From: Ancylostoma caninum
Taxonomy: Eukaryota; Nematoda; Chromadorea; Rhabditida; Ancylostomatidae
Reading direction: 5' to 3'
Length of the DNA stretch: 64,000 bases
Assembly (NCBI GenBank): GCA_037903475.1
Contig: JBAJFG010000313.1
Coordinates: 1,006,001-1,070,000 of the forward strand
Shown: in pieces, positions 1-11,794 of the stretch
Layout of the letters: each line of letters begins with the position of its first letter
Position numbering within the stretch: the stretch's first letter is position 1
Made by a program: the position numbers and the translations under genes
The notes under the pieces: model-generated
What the model saw: the letters and a program-made list of their open reading frames with translations, nothing else
What the model was told of the DNA's origin: nothing
Database searches by the model: none

Positions 1-209
1 TGCCAATATTAGTGTTTTTTCCGCTGTATCGTAAATCTTTGTAATATATTTTTTGGCATCGAGACAGTTCCACTACAAACATGACTGGTCATCTACGGGT
101 AATTATAACATTTGAACAGTTCTAGAAAAAGTGATGGTGTTGATGACGTCCGGTAAGACGTGACTTGCTGATAGCTGGGTCTTGTTGTTTGGAGACGGCT
201 GCCTTTCAG

Positions 210-3200
210 TTTACATATCCCTTTTTTCTTCGCCATTTTTTCAAATCAACATCAGCAATTTACCGAAAGAAGCAGTTTTACACAACAGTGGAATTGAAAC
301 AATGTTCTTGGGTACCGATCTCAGCTAAAACAAGACTATCACTGACTTCCGAAATATTATGGGCTAACACACGTTTAAACCAATATTTTCAGTTCGTCCA
401 TCTTCATCGTGCGATCAACAAGGGCTAGGCGGCACTGATTCCGCAAATGTTTTATTTTGCTACAAATCCGCTCCTGGGTTTCCTGCGGATTTCTATAACG
501 ATCCTGATTATATGAGCGGTTGCGAGTCATTCTCACAGGAAACTATGAGAGATATAAGATCAAGAATCGATGAAGCAACTGGTAGTGGAGCTCAGATGGA
601 CGACTTGGTTTACGTGGGGAAATGTCCATGTACCTGTTCTGAATTCTGCCTTTCCCACTCCTTATTCTACGAGTCAAAACAAATAACTGCGAAACAGTGC
701 AGAAGGATGAAATTCTACATTATTCCTTATGTTCGTTACGACGACCTTCTAAGATTTCTAGACGAATTGGGTGAAGACACCACAAGTTTGGCCTTAAGCA
801 CCTCAACATCGAACGAAAACAGTAAAAGTAGCACCGAGTTGTCACCGAGCACAACGGTGTCACCTTCTCTTCCTATGACCTCATCAGTAACGATGACGGA
901 GTTCATGCCGGACACCTCGACTTTGAAGAAATCTTCAATTGCAAGGTTATATTCAACAACCACTCCACTTCGAACGTCAAACGGCAGAATTTCATCTTCA
1001 TCAGAAGCAACCTCTTCCAAAAATTTGCTCAAATCTAGCTTCGCCGCTTCCAAATTTTATTCATCTACCAATTATGGCTTCAGTTTTGATACTAGTATGT
1101 CGGCTTATTCTAGTGTCTACTCACAAGGTGCAGGAGGCCCATCATCTGAATCTCTATCTCAGAGCACCTCACACCAAGATCGTTCAAAGTATGTAGGCTC
1201 AACAGCAGTCACATCTCAATCAGCGTCACGCGAGACGCTGTTTGCACATTTATCGAGTGGGAAACCAACAGTTAAAGAAAGATTTTCGAGTTCAGTTCCA
1301 TCAAAGTCGAGCAAAACAACGAATACACGAAGGACTACTTCAAGTTCTACTGCAGGGTTAAAATCAAGTGATTCGATATCGCCCAATGTGTTCACATCGA
1401 CCTCTCATGCTGTGGTGGAGTCAAGCGAAGCACGACTCGATGGAGAGGTCGCTTCAAGTCTTGCATCGACATGGGAGCCAAGTGACGAAACATCGCCAAA
1501 GAAGTACATTTCAAGTTCTCCTGCCATTGCAGAATCAAAAGCATCGCATTCCACGGAGGTCACTTCAAGTTCGTCAAGCGTAACGTTGGATTCACTTGAT
1601 ACGACATTGTCCAAGATAATCACATCGAATTCTCCTCATTTAATGAAGTCAAGCGAGCCAACACTGTCCATGTTCTCAACATCAGTTTCTTCTCCTACCC
1701 TAAAATTGAGCAGAACGAAGCCAACTGAGAAGATCACCTCAAGTTTCGCTGTTACACTCGAGTCGAGTGACGTAACGACTTCTATGTTGCCCACGTCAAG
1801 TTCTTCTGTTACACAAAATTTAGGCGAAGCAACACTCATTAAGAAAATCACTTCAAATTATGTTAAAACACTTGCTTCGAATGATGCGACATTGAACGAG
1901 AACAACACTTCTGGTTCTCCTGCTGAGATGGTGTCAAGCGAACCACAGCTTGGGGAGATCACGTCAAGTTCTGCTGCAACAATGGAGTCAAATGATCACA
2001 CATTACCCAAGAAGTCCACTTCGAGTTCCTCTGCTATACTGGAATCAAGTGAAGCAACGATTTCTATGTTTCTCACGTCAGATCCTTCTGCAGCACATTC
2101 TTCTATCACAACAGAATTGAGAGGGACAAGGCCCACTAAAGGAATCACCTCTAGTTCCTCTGCTACATCTGAATCAAGCAAAGCAACACTTTCTAAGTTC
2201 CTCATGTCAGTTCTTTCTGCTGCACAGAACTCGAGCAAAGCAACTTCTACCATTTCTAGTTCTGCCACAACATTCGAATCAGGTGATGCAACATTGCCCA
2301 AGAAGTACATTTCCAGTTCTCCTGCCTCGATAGAGTCGAAAGAATCACGGTCCGAGGAGATCACGTCAACTTCCGCCCTGAGATTGGAGTCAAGCGAAGC
2401 AACGCTTCCTGAGATGTCAACGTCTGTTTCCTCTATAATACTAAAATCGAGACAAACAAAGCCAACCAAAACGGTCACCTCAAGTTCTGTGGTTACACTG
2501 GAATCAAGTGATTCAGCATCTCTCCGGATGTTTACCTCAAAAACTGATGCGTCTTGGGTAACATATTCATCACGATCAGTGTTACCATATGACGTAACGC
2601 AAAACACGAACCATAGCTCAGCAACTACTCCGAACGAAAGACGAGCCCCAATAACGGCTGCAGATTCATTCATCAGCGAAGGAAAGGTTACCAATCTAGT
2701 TCAACACAGCTTCCTCATTCACACAACCACGAGAACTCCTGCAACAGAAATTACAGACGACACCTCCACGATCAATTGTAACGCAGATGTGGGGCACGAA
2801 GGGGAGCTGGAAATGTGTTCAAGTAAAGAAACTCTTCAGACACTCTCCCCACAGAGTCTCAGCCGTCTTTGGAAAGCATCCACTCCTGGAATGTCATTGT
2901 CTTATACGTTTGAACAAAAAACACCATCACAGGGAACTGACCTCGCATTAACTCAAAAAACGTCTGGTGACACCGAACAAAGTGCACATGATTTCAATGG
3001 TGGAACGGAGTTTGAATCAATGCAAACTACAGTGGTAGAAAAAGAGCTCACCAATGAAGCTCACAAATCCATTTGGTCATCCACTTATGCCAAAATTGAA
3101 CAGGACAAAATAGAGACGACCCATGGTGCAAGATTTAGTTACTCTCGCCCTTTTTCTAACGGAAAGAACATGACATCTGGCTCTCCATTCCATACCAGGC

Positions 3201-3870
3201 AGAATAAAGTATCCACACTAGACACTGCCGAAGATAAGGTGAGCTCATCACACTTCCCATTCATGACCTCGTACCTGGAATACACTGCTCGTACAACTTC
3301 TTCACTTTTGGGAAGCAATGCCACTGCAACTATTGTGCTCGAAGCACCAATCGATGAGCAAAGGTCAAGCACTGCAGTATTCACTCTTGTTTCTGATGGA
3401 ACAAGCTCAAAGGAACGTCATGAATTTACGAGTCCTACATATCACTTGAACAGATTCATTTTGAACACCACCCTCCTTTCGAGTATGAGTTTCAAAGAAA
3501 TGTTTTCTACAAGCGATCATTCGTTATACTCGGGAACACAAGTGCATCCTACAGAATCTGATCCATCGAATGATTTACCAACGAGTAAGCACTTATTATT
3601 CTTTTACAATGATTGCATTTCAGAACATTCTTGTAAATTACATTCCATAAATAGCGCGCCTGGTGTAATGTTTCTTGCAATAGCGCAGGACATACATCTT
3701 TCACGGTATCATGTAACCAAAGCATGATCAGATGAATTCAGTTTCCTGAGTCATGAACGTTTAGGTAGACCTGCCTATTGCAATGCGCCTTGTCCACCAA
3801 ATTATTTGGAAGGACCTGTTCACTGCTATCGGATACTACCAGGAATAAAGTCCACATCGTATCGAACGGT
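210..3870 (+). CDS. Mucin-like Ser/Thr-rich extracellular protein, 5'-partial exons
   Basis: Three exons join in phase: 210-311, 393-3584 and about 3765-3870. The first starts mid-codon, so the true start lies outside the window or in an unseen exon. The acceptors (CTTTCAG, ATTTTCAG) and donors (GTACCG, GTAAGC) are good. The encoded order is a Cys-containing N-terminal module (motif KCPCTCSEFC), then roughly 900 residues dominated by Ser and Thr with a degenerate repeat built on ESSEATL, SSSSAT and TSSS, then a short Cys cluster (NAPCPP, HCYR) after the 180-nt intron. The composition is what is expected of an O-glycosylated mucin or surface-coat protein; this is an inference from composition only. 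The open frame runs to a stop at 3727, but 3585-3727 reads better as intron because splicing at 3584/3765 keeps the frame and enters a Cys-rich segment. Several long minus-strand frames inside this exon are shadows of the codon bias. The next exons may be those at 7.9-9.7 kb. Confidence 0.72.
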
Positions 3871-4199
3871 AGTTTTTTCCTTCATAGAAGAAGGAACTAA
3901 AATAAGTGTGATAAGGTATAGTTTAAACCAGTATGTAAACGAGTACTAAAACCAGAAGAATACTCAAAAAAAGACGTGTGAATCATGTGTTTGACACATT
4001 ACGAATAGCACTTATTGGTTACCGCTCACAGCTAAATAAGTTTGTTAATGATTAATTTTGATATTCAGTCCGTAACTATAAATAACTGCATGAAGTGCTC
4101 AGGGTGCGTTACTATCGCGCCGATTTTCGTGAATCTAAAAGATTCAGTACTATTTCAGGCATTACTTGTGTGTAGAGCACACATTGTGGATCAGGGCAG
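3871..4199. other. Likely intronic, no feature seen
   Basis: The Cys-rich frame of the preceding exon could run on to a stop near 3946 or leave through a weak donor near 3914. Beyond that I see no open frame, repeat or motif up to the foldback element. Confidence 0.4.
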
Positions 4200-4975
4200 A
4201 AATAACAAAGGATAGGTGCTACTGACGTTTCCATAAGTTTAGTTACAGGTGTTCAGCTTCAGTTCATTGCTCCTTTGGAATGCAGTTCATTGCTCCTTTG
4301 GAATTCCGAAATATCCGGCTGCTCGCAATGCACCCCATTGTGCACAACACGGAAAATAAGTTTTGGAATTTTTTCTATCTCGGAGAGGAAGACACGTGAA
4401 GAGTCTCATGAGTGGTAGACATACTACAGGATTTCTGGAATATGACAAGTACATGACGATTAATGATGTCTCGTATTTATCGAAAAAGGACTACTCGAAC
4501 TGAGGAGTGCTGGTCACTAACACGATTGTGTGTGCTTCCTTGCCCCACACATTAATTTTCACAGTTAATCTTGAGATTTCTGGTCTAAGAATGTCGTGTT
4601 TAATTCGTTCTATTCAGGCCAAACTGAATTAGCCAGTTTCCCAAGTGCCAGGTCACCGTATCCCACTTCGGTGGTGTCTCGTAGATTTCATTGCGATTCC
4701 TTTGCACGTTTATCAGACCCATCTCATCAAATCCAAGCGTCATGTGCACGGCAATATTCTAAGAATCCTGTAGCATCTTTATCAATCATGAGACGACTCT
4801 TCACTTGCCTTTCTCTCCGAGATAGAAAAAATTCCAAAACTTATTTTCCGTGGTGTTCACAAGTGGCTGCATTGCAAGCAGCCGGAATATTTCGGAATTC
4901 CGAAGGAGTTATAAACTGCTTTGAAACTGAACACCTGTAACTAAACTTGTAGAAGAGTCAGCAGCACCTAACCCT
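4200..4975. mobile_element. Foldback (long inverted repeat) element
   Basis: Two arms of more than 200 bp are imperfect reverse complements. The left arm holds TTTAGTTACAGGTGTTCAG, ATTCCGAAATAT and GTTTTGGAATTTTTTC. The right arm holds the complements in reverse order (GAAAAAATTCCAAAAC, ATATTTCGGAATTCC, CTGAACACCTGTAACTAAA). Matching extends inward to about 4465 and 4720 with growing divergence. No transposase frame lies inside; the 114-residue plus frame there is a by-product. Best read as a non-autonomous foldback/MITE-like element inside an intron of the mucin-like gene or between genes. Confidence 0.75.
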
Positions 4976-6599
4976 TCTAAACAAACCTGACAGAAGGAGC
5001 CAGGCTGACAGAAATATTCACAGAAAATCACTGCTGAATCAACCTGAAACAGTCTCGCAAATATCAAGAAGTGGTGTGCACATGAACATTTTCCAGCGTG
5101 TACGGGTTGATTCTGTATCAAGGAATAAATGCGTGGTCAGATACCAATGATTGACGTCATTTTTGGAGATATTGCGGATGATGCAAATTGTGGATTTCGA
5201 CTCCTGCGAGACAAAATTTTCTCGAAAAACAAGTAGTCTGTGAAATAAGGAGGTTCTAACTCTTTCCTATCTCTCATGAGTATTCAGAAATCTGATGAAA
5301 ATTTGAACCTCCATGCTCTGCTTTAAACTGAGTAAAAGGCGGAAAACCAAAAGTTGCAATCTTTTTGCTCGCTAATCTATGTAGCTGTAAAGTAAATTCG
5401 GCCAGAAAATGATTGAATTTTCCTGTTGCTCTGAGGAAGTTCTCTTCTTTTTACATGTTTCTAGAAACCGGCTTTCGCTCGAAATCATGAGTGCCTCAAA
5501 ACCTCATGAGTGGCCATTTTTCTTGCGTTTTGAATTTTCTATATGAAACTGAATCGTACTAATTACGCTGCATGTTCTTTGCATAAATCTGAGTTCAGGC
5601 ACTGAAAAATTGTCAAGGTGAGAACGGTATGGATATGGCTGACGAATTAGACCTGAGAAATGCAGACGTGATTGGACTGTTGAAATCTGCAAGGTGATTG
5701 ATTTGGTTGATATTGATATTCTGTTGAGCATTCTTGTAACCGAATCAAACGACTACTCGGTCCTTCGGATAAATCGACCGATGCGAATCAATCAAAACTT
5801 CCAGTATCCGCAAGCTTCATCTCCTTAGAAAGTCGAAAAAAAGTCTGTTTCCAAATATGTCCAATGATTTAAATATTGGGGATCCCTGTTACTTATACAT
5901 GTGTTATTAAAATAGTCGGCATAAACTGAGTTCTGGAAAAAAAAAGAAAACTATTCATATCACTTCTTTTCTTTCATGTCTCGATACCATTCATTACAGC
6001 TTTATGTAGTTGTTTTCGTCTCGTGCTGAATTTCTTGGATGCATGTGAAATTAGGCGCAGGCATTGCAAATTCTATCCATTAAACAAAGCGCCGCAAGGG
6101 GGCTAGAGCGGCTAGAGATACGTGGCGGCACTCATAGACACCGTAGTCTTGAGGCGCAGACTGTGCGGCGAAATGGCCGATTTTTAGGGACTCAGACACA
6201 TTCGCTTCGGGACTCGCAATTACGTCACCGCTGGCTCTCTCGCATGCACGAGGTAGTGATTTCATCACCTTCGCTGGCGGTCTCGCAGCATACGGGTGAG
6301 GGAGTGTTCAAAAGCTTTAAGACTGCACAATGTACGCAGCAGGAAAAGCACCCTTCCACAGTTGCTACGCTGCAGGCACTTCCAGAGAAGAAACGGAGGT
6401 ATTTCATGGAGGTTGCAGCGTTCGGAAGCTTAGGGGGGGGAGGGCTTGGCCTACACGGTCGCCTCTCCTGGTGGATGCTAATGCCGCATCCCCTGCTGAT
6501 TTCTCGCAACGTTTGTGCAGTTACGACATCCATTCGTTTCGAGGAAGCTTCTGCAGTAACACAGAGTAGAAGCCTCAATATATGAAGGCATGACATTGT
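4976..6599. other. Unassigned AT-rich stretch
   Basis: No exon with both splice sites and a sensible frame was found on either strand. A GC-richer patch near 6060-6450 has overlapping frames on both strands but no recognisable domain; it directly precedes the minisatellite and may belong to that repeat unit. Confidence 0.35.
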
Positions 6600-7470
6600 G
6601 TAACCAATCAAATACATACGGATACGGGTCCACCGATGGAGAAAGGGCCCGCCGTGGCGCAGTGCTGTGGGGAACGCTAGGATGCGGTCCAGCGATGGAG
6701 AAAGGGCCGGCCCTGGCCCAGTGGTGTGGGGGACGCTAGGATACGGGTCCACCGATGGAGAAAATGCACGCCGTGGACCAATGGTGCGGGGGACGCCAGG
6801 ATACCGGTCCTTCAATGGAGAAAGGGCCCGGCGTGGCCCAGTGGAGTGGGGGACGCAGGATACCGGTTCTCCGATGGAGAAAGGGGCCCTAACTGTGAGG
6901 AAGGCGCCAGAGTGCGGGAGCTCAGACAGAGGAAGGGCCCGCCGTGGCCCAGTGGTGTGGATAACACCAGGATACGGGTCCGCCAATATAGGGCCCCCGT
7001 GGCCCAGTGGAGTGGGGGACGCAGGATACTGGTCCATCGATGGAGAAAGGGCAGCCCCCGTGGCCCAGAGGATTGGTCCGTCGTGACTCAGTAAAGTGGA
7101 GAATTCCAGGATACGGTGAAAGGGTTCATTGTGGACTAATAGTGAAGATGACGCCAGAATACGGGTCCACCGATTGAAGAAAGCCCACTGCGGCCCAGTA
7201 GTGTGGAAAACACTCGTATACGATTTCGCCTTGGTCCAATAGTGTGGCGAACGGCAGGATACAGTTCCGCCGATGGAGACCCCAGTAGTGAGGAATTCTC
7301 ATACTCATACTCAACTCATAAGAAGGAGTTCATGTTTGGGTCCATTTAAACATTGGTTCTGCTTCTTTATCAATTTTCTAGAGATTTGGCAAGTGCGATG
7401 CTTTTGCACATGTCCCAAGTGGCTGCCTGGCTGCCCCACCCCACTTTCTAGCGTCCCGAAAGGGCGCTAG
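6600..7470 (+). repeat. Dispersed repeat with ~58-bp minisatellite and CTAG hairpin end, copy 1
   Basis: From about 6610 to 7290 a unit of roughly 57-60 bp recurs about ten times with drift; its core is GGATACGGGTCCACCGATGG followed by GAGAAAGGGCCCGCCGTGGC. It is followed by a unique tail (7320-7470) that recurs at 12660-12801 after a related minisatellite. Both tails end in a hairpin (CTAGCGTCCC, loop GAAA, GGGCGCTAG) whose last bases are CTAG followed by T. A CTAG terminus next to T resembles a Helitron 3' end, but the hairpin here abuts the terminus instead of lying about 10 nt upstream. Confidence 0.7.
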
Positions 7471-8081
7471 TCTAATAAAGTGAGAATGTAAGAAAACCAA
7501 CTGGATTCCAGATAGTGCTAGGTGTTCGGGATCAAGTCTCCGTTTTAATTTGTATAGAGAAGGTATGCTAGCTGCGAGATCCAGATCCATTTTACAAACA
7601 ATGAATCTGTATCTGTTACGATAGGTAGACTATGCAGAGTGTATTCCGCAGAGGTGTGGAAGTTCTAGCTGGTTGCATTTTTTTTGCTCAGAGTTTATAT
7701 AATGCGCATGAATATTTAGGCAATTACAATTGCTTGGTGAAAATGTGAATAACAGCAAATGGAAAAATCCATGATCCAGCTGTTGTTTTTCATCTAGTTT
7801 AGAACGTAAACCCTATTTTGCCTCATATGGATGGTTTACAAGCACGAAATTTTAACAGAGGAAACAACTTTGACAAAGATGTTTCACAACTTCTCTTCTT
7901 CTTTGTGCAGGAAGTTCAAATTACTCAGTCGGTAGAGGAGGCTTTTGCTATAAATAAAGAGAAAACCCAGGGCTCTAATTTATCATCGGGAAGATGGGTA
8001 CGTCAAGTGGGGGTGAACACGCTGACTAGTCGTTGAATCTGACGTGAGCCAATCCAACATAGTGGTTAGACTTATTGTTAG
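7471..8081. other. Mostly unassigned; one weak candidate exon
   Basis: The only candidate is 7911-7997 (+): acceptor TCTTTGTGCAG, donor GTACGT, 29 open codons starting EVQITQSVEEAF. Its phase does not chain cleanly to the exon at 8082, so it may be a neighbouring or spurious exon. Nothing else is visible. Confidence 0.3.
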
Positions 8082-9671
8082 AAGTGGTTTATTCTTCGGA
8101 TAGCTCGGAGGCTATGTATAGAGGTGATTTTCTTTTTGAAAAAGTGACTCTCATCCCTCCCCTGAATCTCGTGTTATGGCTGATTCTCCTAGATTTTTTG
8201 CCCGAGATGGCGACATTTTCGACAATCGTGACATTTTTTCTTCATTTCTCCGCTTCTGAGTTCAAAAGCGTAACGAGTGGAATGTCGTCAAACCATCAGT
8301 ACCTCTCCAAAAACTACAAGAGACTCGCGCTGCCTGCATGGAAATTCCAGCCACAGATGTGAACAGTAGTTTGTCGAAGGAAAGCTGTTGTGTACTCTCA
8401 AAGTTCGTGCATACCTCCTCTGAGGCCACATTCTTGTTAGTCTGCGCTCGCGACTCCCGAGTCGACTTCCGATTACTCAGCCAGTACATGAACCCTCATT
8501 ATTTTAATTTTATTTTAGTTATAAGTTACATGAGTGTGCTATATTTTAGAAATAGGCAAAACAGCAAAAACATCATAATAAGATGTCTAGCACCCCTATT
8601 TTCAGTGCAAAGTAGGTGTTTCTCAAATCAGAAAAGATACAAAAGAATTGATAAGTTTCCTTTACACAATTACAATTGAGATACGTTCTCTAGGTTCGAT
8701 GTTCTGTGCGCATTGAAAAAGGGGTAACTAACCAGTGTGCTACCGAAGAACATCTTTCCAAATGAATTCCAGAACGGAAAAGCCAGAGTTTCAACATGGT
8801 CAGAAAATCAACTTTCAATCAGTCGAAGCAAACGTATTGAGTGTGAAAGCTATTTGAAAACTAAACTGCAGAGATCAGAAAAAGCATTCACAGAAGCAGA
8901 AAGGGGAACAGCTGAGCACCAAATCAACTTGCAGCAATGCTCAGCTTCATCTCGATGGAAGTGACCTGTCCTATCACTCTGACTACGAATCATAACAATC
9001 AACCTATCCTGTCTTGGGAGTAGAAACGTTGTTGATGCTGCCGATCTTGTAAAATTATCTCGACGTTATTTTCTGGTCTAGAATTTCCATAGGCTTGGCG
9101 TAAAATCTCTATGGGTGCTAACTTTAATGACTGGCACGCTTACTGGTCCGAGCTTTCTTGTCTGGTCCTCGTATCTTGAAGATTGTGCACCAGTTTCTCC
9201 TATAATAAAAAGCACCAATGATGTACTAATGTACTAAAGATCAGAACCAAGTTAGTGCTATTTGGCTTTGTCAATGTTCATAATCCATTGCTTCAAAGCA
9301 GGCTTTTTAGTGAACATTACAATCCTCCAGCAAGGCGCTTTTTTATTGATGAGGGAGATTCAAGAAGTGTCATGGAGAATGGAACAGTTCGTATTATTTC
9401 CCTCGAAGGAAGCACTCGTCTTTCGCTGGCAGTCAACGGCACTGCGAAATTTTACACAGTTTTCGACGACGTGCACGGGATATGCAGAGCAACTAGTAGG
9501 TTTTGCTAACTGGTCTACATTAACTTCTATATGGACCTCCAATAAAAATATCATTTCAGAGTACTGCAAAGAAATGCTCTGTAATTTAGAGGATTTTGCG
9601 ATTTACGGGATGGATAAAGAACTTGTTTTACCTGAAGACATCTCAGCGCTGCATGTCGGAGAAACGCTTGA
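8082..9671 (+). CDS. Five chained exons of an unidentified extracellular-type protein
   Basis: Exons 8082-8123, 8351-8435, 8736-8960, 9311-9495 and 9560-9671 all join in phase (phases 1, 2, 2, 1, 2). Acceptors include AATTCCAG, CTTTTTAG and CATTTCAG; donors include GTGATT, GTTAGT, GTGACC, GTAGGT and GTAAGA. The predicted peptide has scattered Cys (KESCCVL, NLQQCSAS, HGICRATKYCKEMLC) and potential N-glycosylation sites (NSS, NGT twice), which fits an ectodomain. I do not recognise a domain. The group lies downstream of the mucin-like exons on the same strand and upstream of the EGF exons, so it may be the middle of one long gene. The last exon ends on a strong GTAAGA donor in phase 2, so more exons must follow. 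A short frame reading straight through that donor is not the real end. Confidence 0.55.
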
Positions 9672-9946
9672 GTAAGAGAAGTTTCCGGAAACAAGCAAAC
9701 GGATAAGTCAAATACAATGAAGTTCAAGTTCGATTTCTTCTACTGGGAATTTAACATTGCATATGCTGATCACGCATATATCAACCACTTTGAACACATC
9801 CGGGGGCTAGCGCTTGACTGAAACTTAAAAATTTCCGATATTTTTCTCTGGAAGACGCAATGGAGCAGAGCCTTCTCTGTCTCTCCCCTCCTCTGAATGT
9901 GTGTTCAAGGGACCCATCTGCAGCTGTTGTTGTGAGTTACTAGGTC
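9672..9946. other. Intron, no feature seen
   Basis: Begins with the GTAAGA donor of the preceding exon and runs to the TTAA-ended MITE. No other signal. Confidence 0.4.
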
Positions 9947-10361
9947 TTAAAGGCAGAGGGCCACCTCGTTCTGCCTGTTGGATTTACCAACATATCCTAG
10001 ACCTTCTCATCATGTTGATCCCTGGGATGTACATCAATGGGCACAGAAGCGACGAAATCCCCGTTTTTGAAAGGCTCGAACTGGATAAAAATTTGGAGCC
10101 CGGAGGCGGATCGCTCCAAGCTGTACTGGCTGCCTACCACGGCTGCCGCGTCGGTCAACGAGTCTTGGCGTGTCCAATCGATAAGATCAACGGCTTCACA
10201 TGTCAACTCGGGTTGGCAAACTGTTACAGACCCCGTCCTGGAAGACGGGTTTGTAGACCATTCTGAGACAATTTATGTATACCATTGGAAACATCGCGCC
10301 GAGTAGATGCAGAATCTGCTGTTAGCTGAACTACGAAAATGAGGTGGACCCCTGCCTTTAA
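9947..10361 (+). mobile_element. TTAA-ended MITE, copy 1
   Basis: A 415-bp element bounded by TTAAAGGCAG at the left and CTGCCTTTAA at the right. The terminal inverted repeat continues inward as GGGxCCACCTC on the left and GAGGTGGACCCC on the right. A second copy with near-identical interior lies at 24027-24450. No transposase is encoded; the 121-residue plus frame is the MITE interior, not a gene. TTAA at both outer ends is the target used by piggyBac-type transposases, so this is an inference about the mobilising family. Confidence 0.85.
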
Positions 10362-11794
10362 GGTCTTACGTGAATAAGCTAGCATTTACCTATTCATTTA
10401 CGTAATACACACTGAAATTAAAAGTTTACTTGCAAAAGTAGCAGTTTTTAATTTACAAATCAAACAGCAGATTCCATCACAAGCTCATTTTTCCAATGCA
10501 TTCTAGCATACATGCTATACCCATGATAAAAGCGCTCCACTCAGTCTACCTACATAGGTTGATACTCCGGAGTTCATAGAAAGGCTATTTCTTGTTGTTC
10601 AACCGACGTGCTTAATTGTCTACGGCAGCCTCCCTCTCGTAGTGCTTTATGTTTATGCGTTACTGTGGGTAAATATGTGCATGTCTTGTATGCCTGTGTA
10701 TACATATGTATGCACTTTCCTTAAAATCTTAGTCAAACTAATGAATATTGCGTGGGTCTGTACTGTTGCGGACCTCTTTGACACTCTTCCAAGCTGCTGC
10801 TTCTACCATATCACTAATTAGTTTGACCAGGATTTTACAGAAAGCTCTTACCATATCGTCGAGCTTCCTGAGCCCTGACGCTATTTAGCTGCATGTGAAT
10901 GTTACATGCTTGTATATATTTTGTGCATGTGTCCGAATTTTACTTGGAAGTCAAAAAATCTTCCTGACTTGGACCCTTTCTCGTATACACTATGTTGTCA
11001 AATAAGTTCCAAAAATTTCCCAAACACATTTTTTTCCGGCTTTTCCTACACGTTTCATGATTTTACCGGCTGTGTTTGGTCCATTCTCTTGTTCTGCAAG
11101 GCTGTTGTGAACTCAATCTTTCTTCAACCGCAGATCCTCTTATATGAATCATGGAAGTGCAACAAAATTTTCTAGAGCGTAGGCGTAGGGGGAATAGCAC
11201 GTGATCGCATGCTTTAGCCGTGAGGCTCATATATAGACTGTGGCTCGCAAAGATGCGCAGCTGACGGGGCATTCAGCCGTTTCATCATAGCTGCATAGAC
11301 GAGGTGGAAGTCGGGTGCATTGGGGATTTCGCGGTTTGACCAGCGGCTAGCGGTCTCGAGCCCTCCAGGCGAGACAGTGTTTACAACGAGTTGACGATGC
11401 ATTGCAGCCATGTACGGAGCAGAGTAGCCCCTCTGATGAAGCTTCGTCAGTAACTACACTCAATCTTGGACGTCAATCACTTCGAAAGGATGAGTGGAGG
11501 CCGTAGCTAGAGGAATCACACGGTTCCCTTATGTAGGTTGTGCTCTTTGCGCACCTCTCATCATTGAGGTCTCATGGGGACTATTTGAGAAGGGCAGTAC
11601 AATCAAATACACAGGATGAACGAAAGAAGAACACGTCATTATAAGCTGTTGTGACATTGTCTGGAACCAGTTATGCAACTGACCAAGCTTTCTAAATATT
11701 TCCTAACATTCTTCCATTTTTTTCAAGATTTACAAAGAGTGCGGATGCACTGATGACGGACTAATGTGCTGGGGCCCCATAGTTCAGAAAAACA
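10362..11794. other. Unassigned; one minus-strand frame of interest
   Basis: No chained exons were found. A GC-richer segment at 11214-11411 has an open minus frame (motif RWSNREIPNAPDFH) with no recognisable domain and no good splice sites; it may be part of a repeat. The rest is AT-rich and featureless. Confidence 0.3.

Noticed and set aside
1996..2694. 232-residue minus-strand frame inside the mucin-like exon, and similar shorter ones
   Set aside because: Anti-sense shadow of a Ser/Thr-rich sequence whose TCA/AGT codons rarely give stops on the other strand.
3585..3727. C-terminal extension of the mucin-like open frame to the stop at 3727
   Set aside because: Splicing from GTAAGC at 3585 to TTTAG at 3764 keeps the frame and enters a Cys-rich exon. 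The alternative needs 37- to 39-nt introns or ends in low-complexity sequence.
6225..7086. Long overlapping frames of 270 and 139 residues across the minisatellite
   Set aside because: Repeat-unit length and composition create open frames on both strands; no splice sites or domains.
9901..10266. 121-residue plus frame and its counterpart at 24146-24355
   Set aside because: They lie inside two copies of the same MITE; the frame is not preserved between copies.
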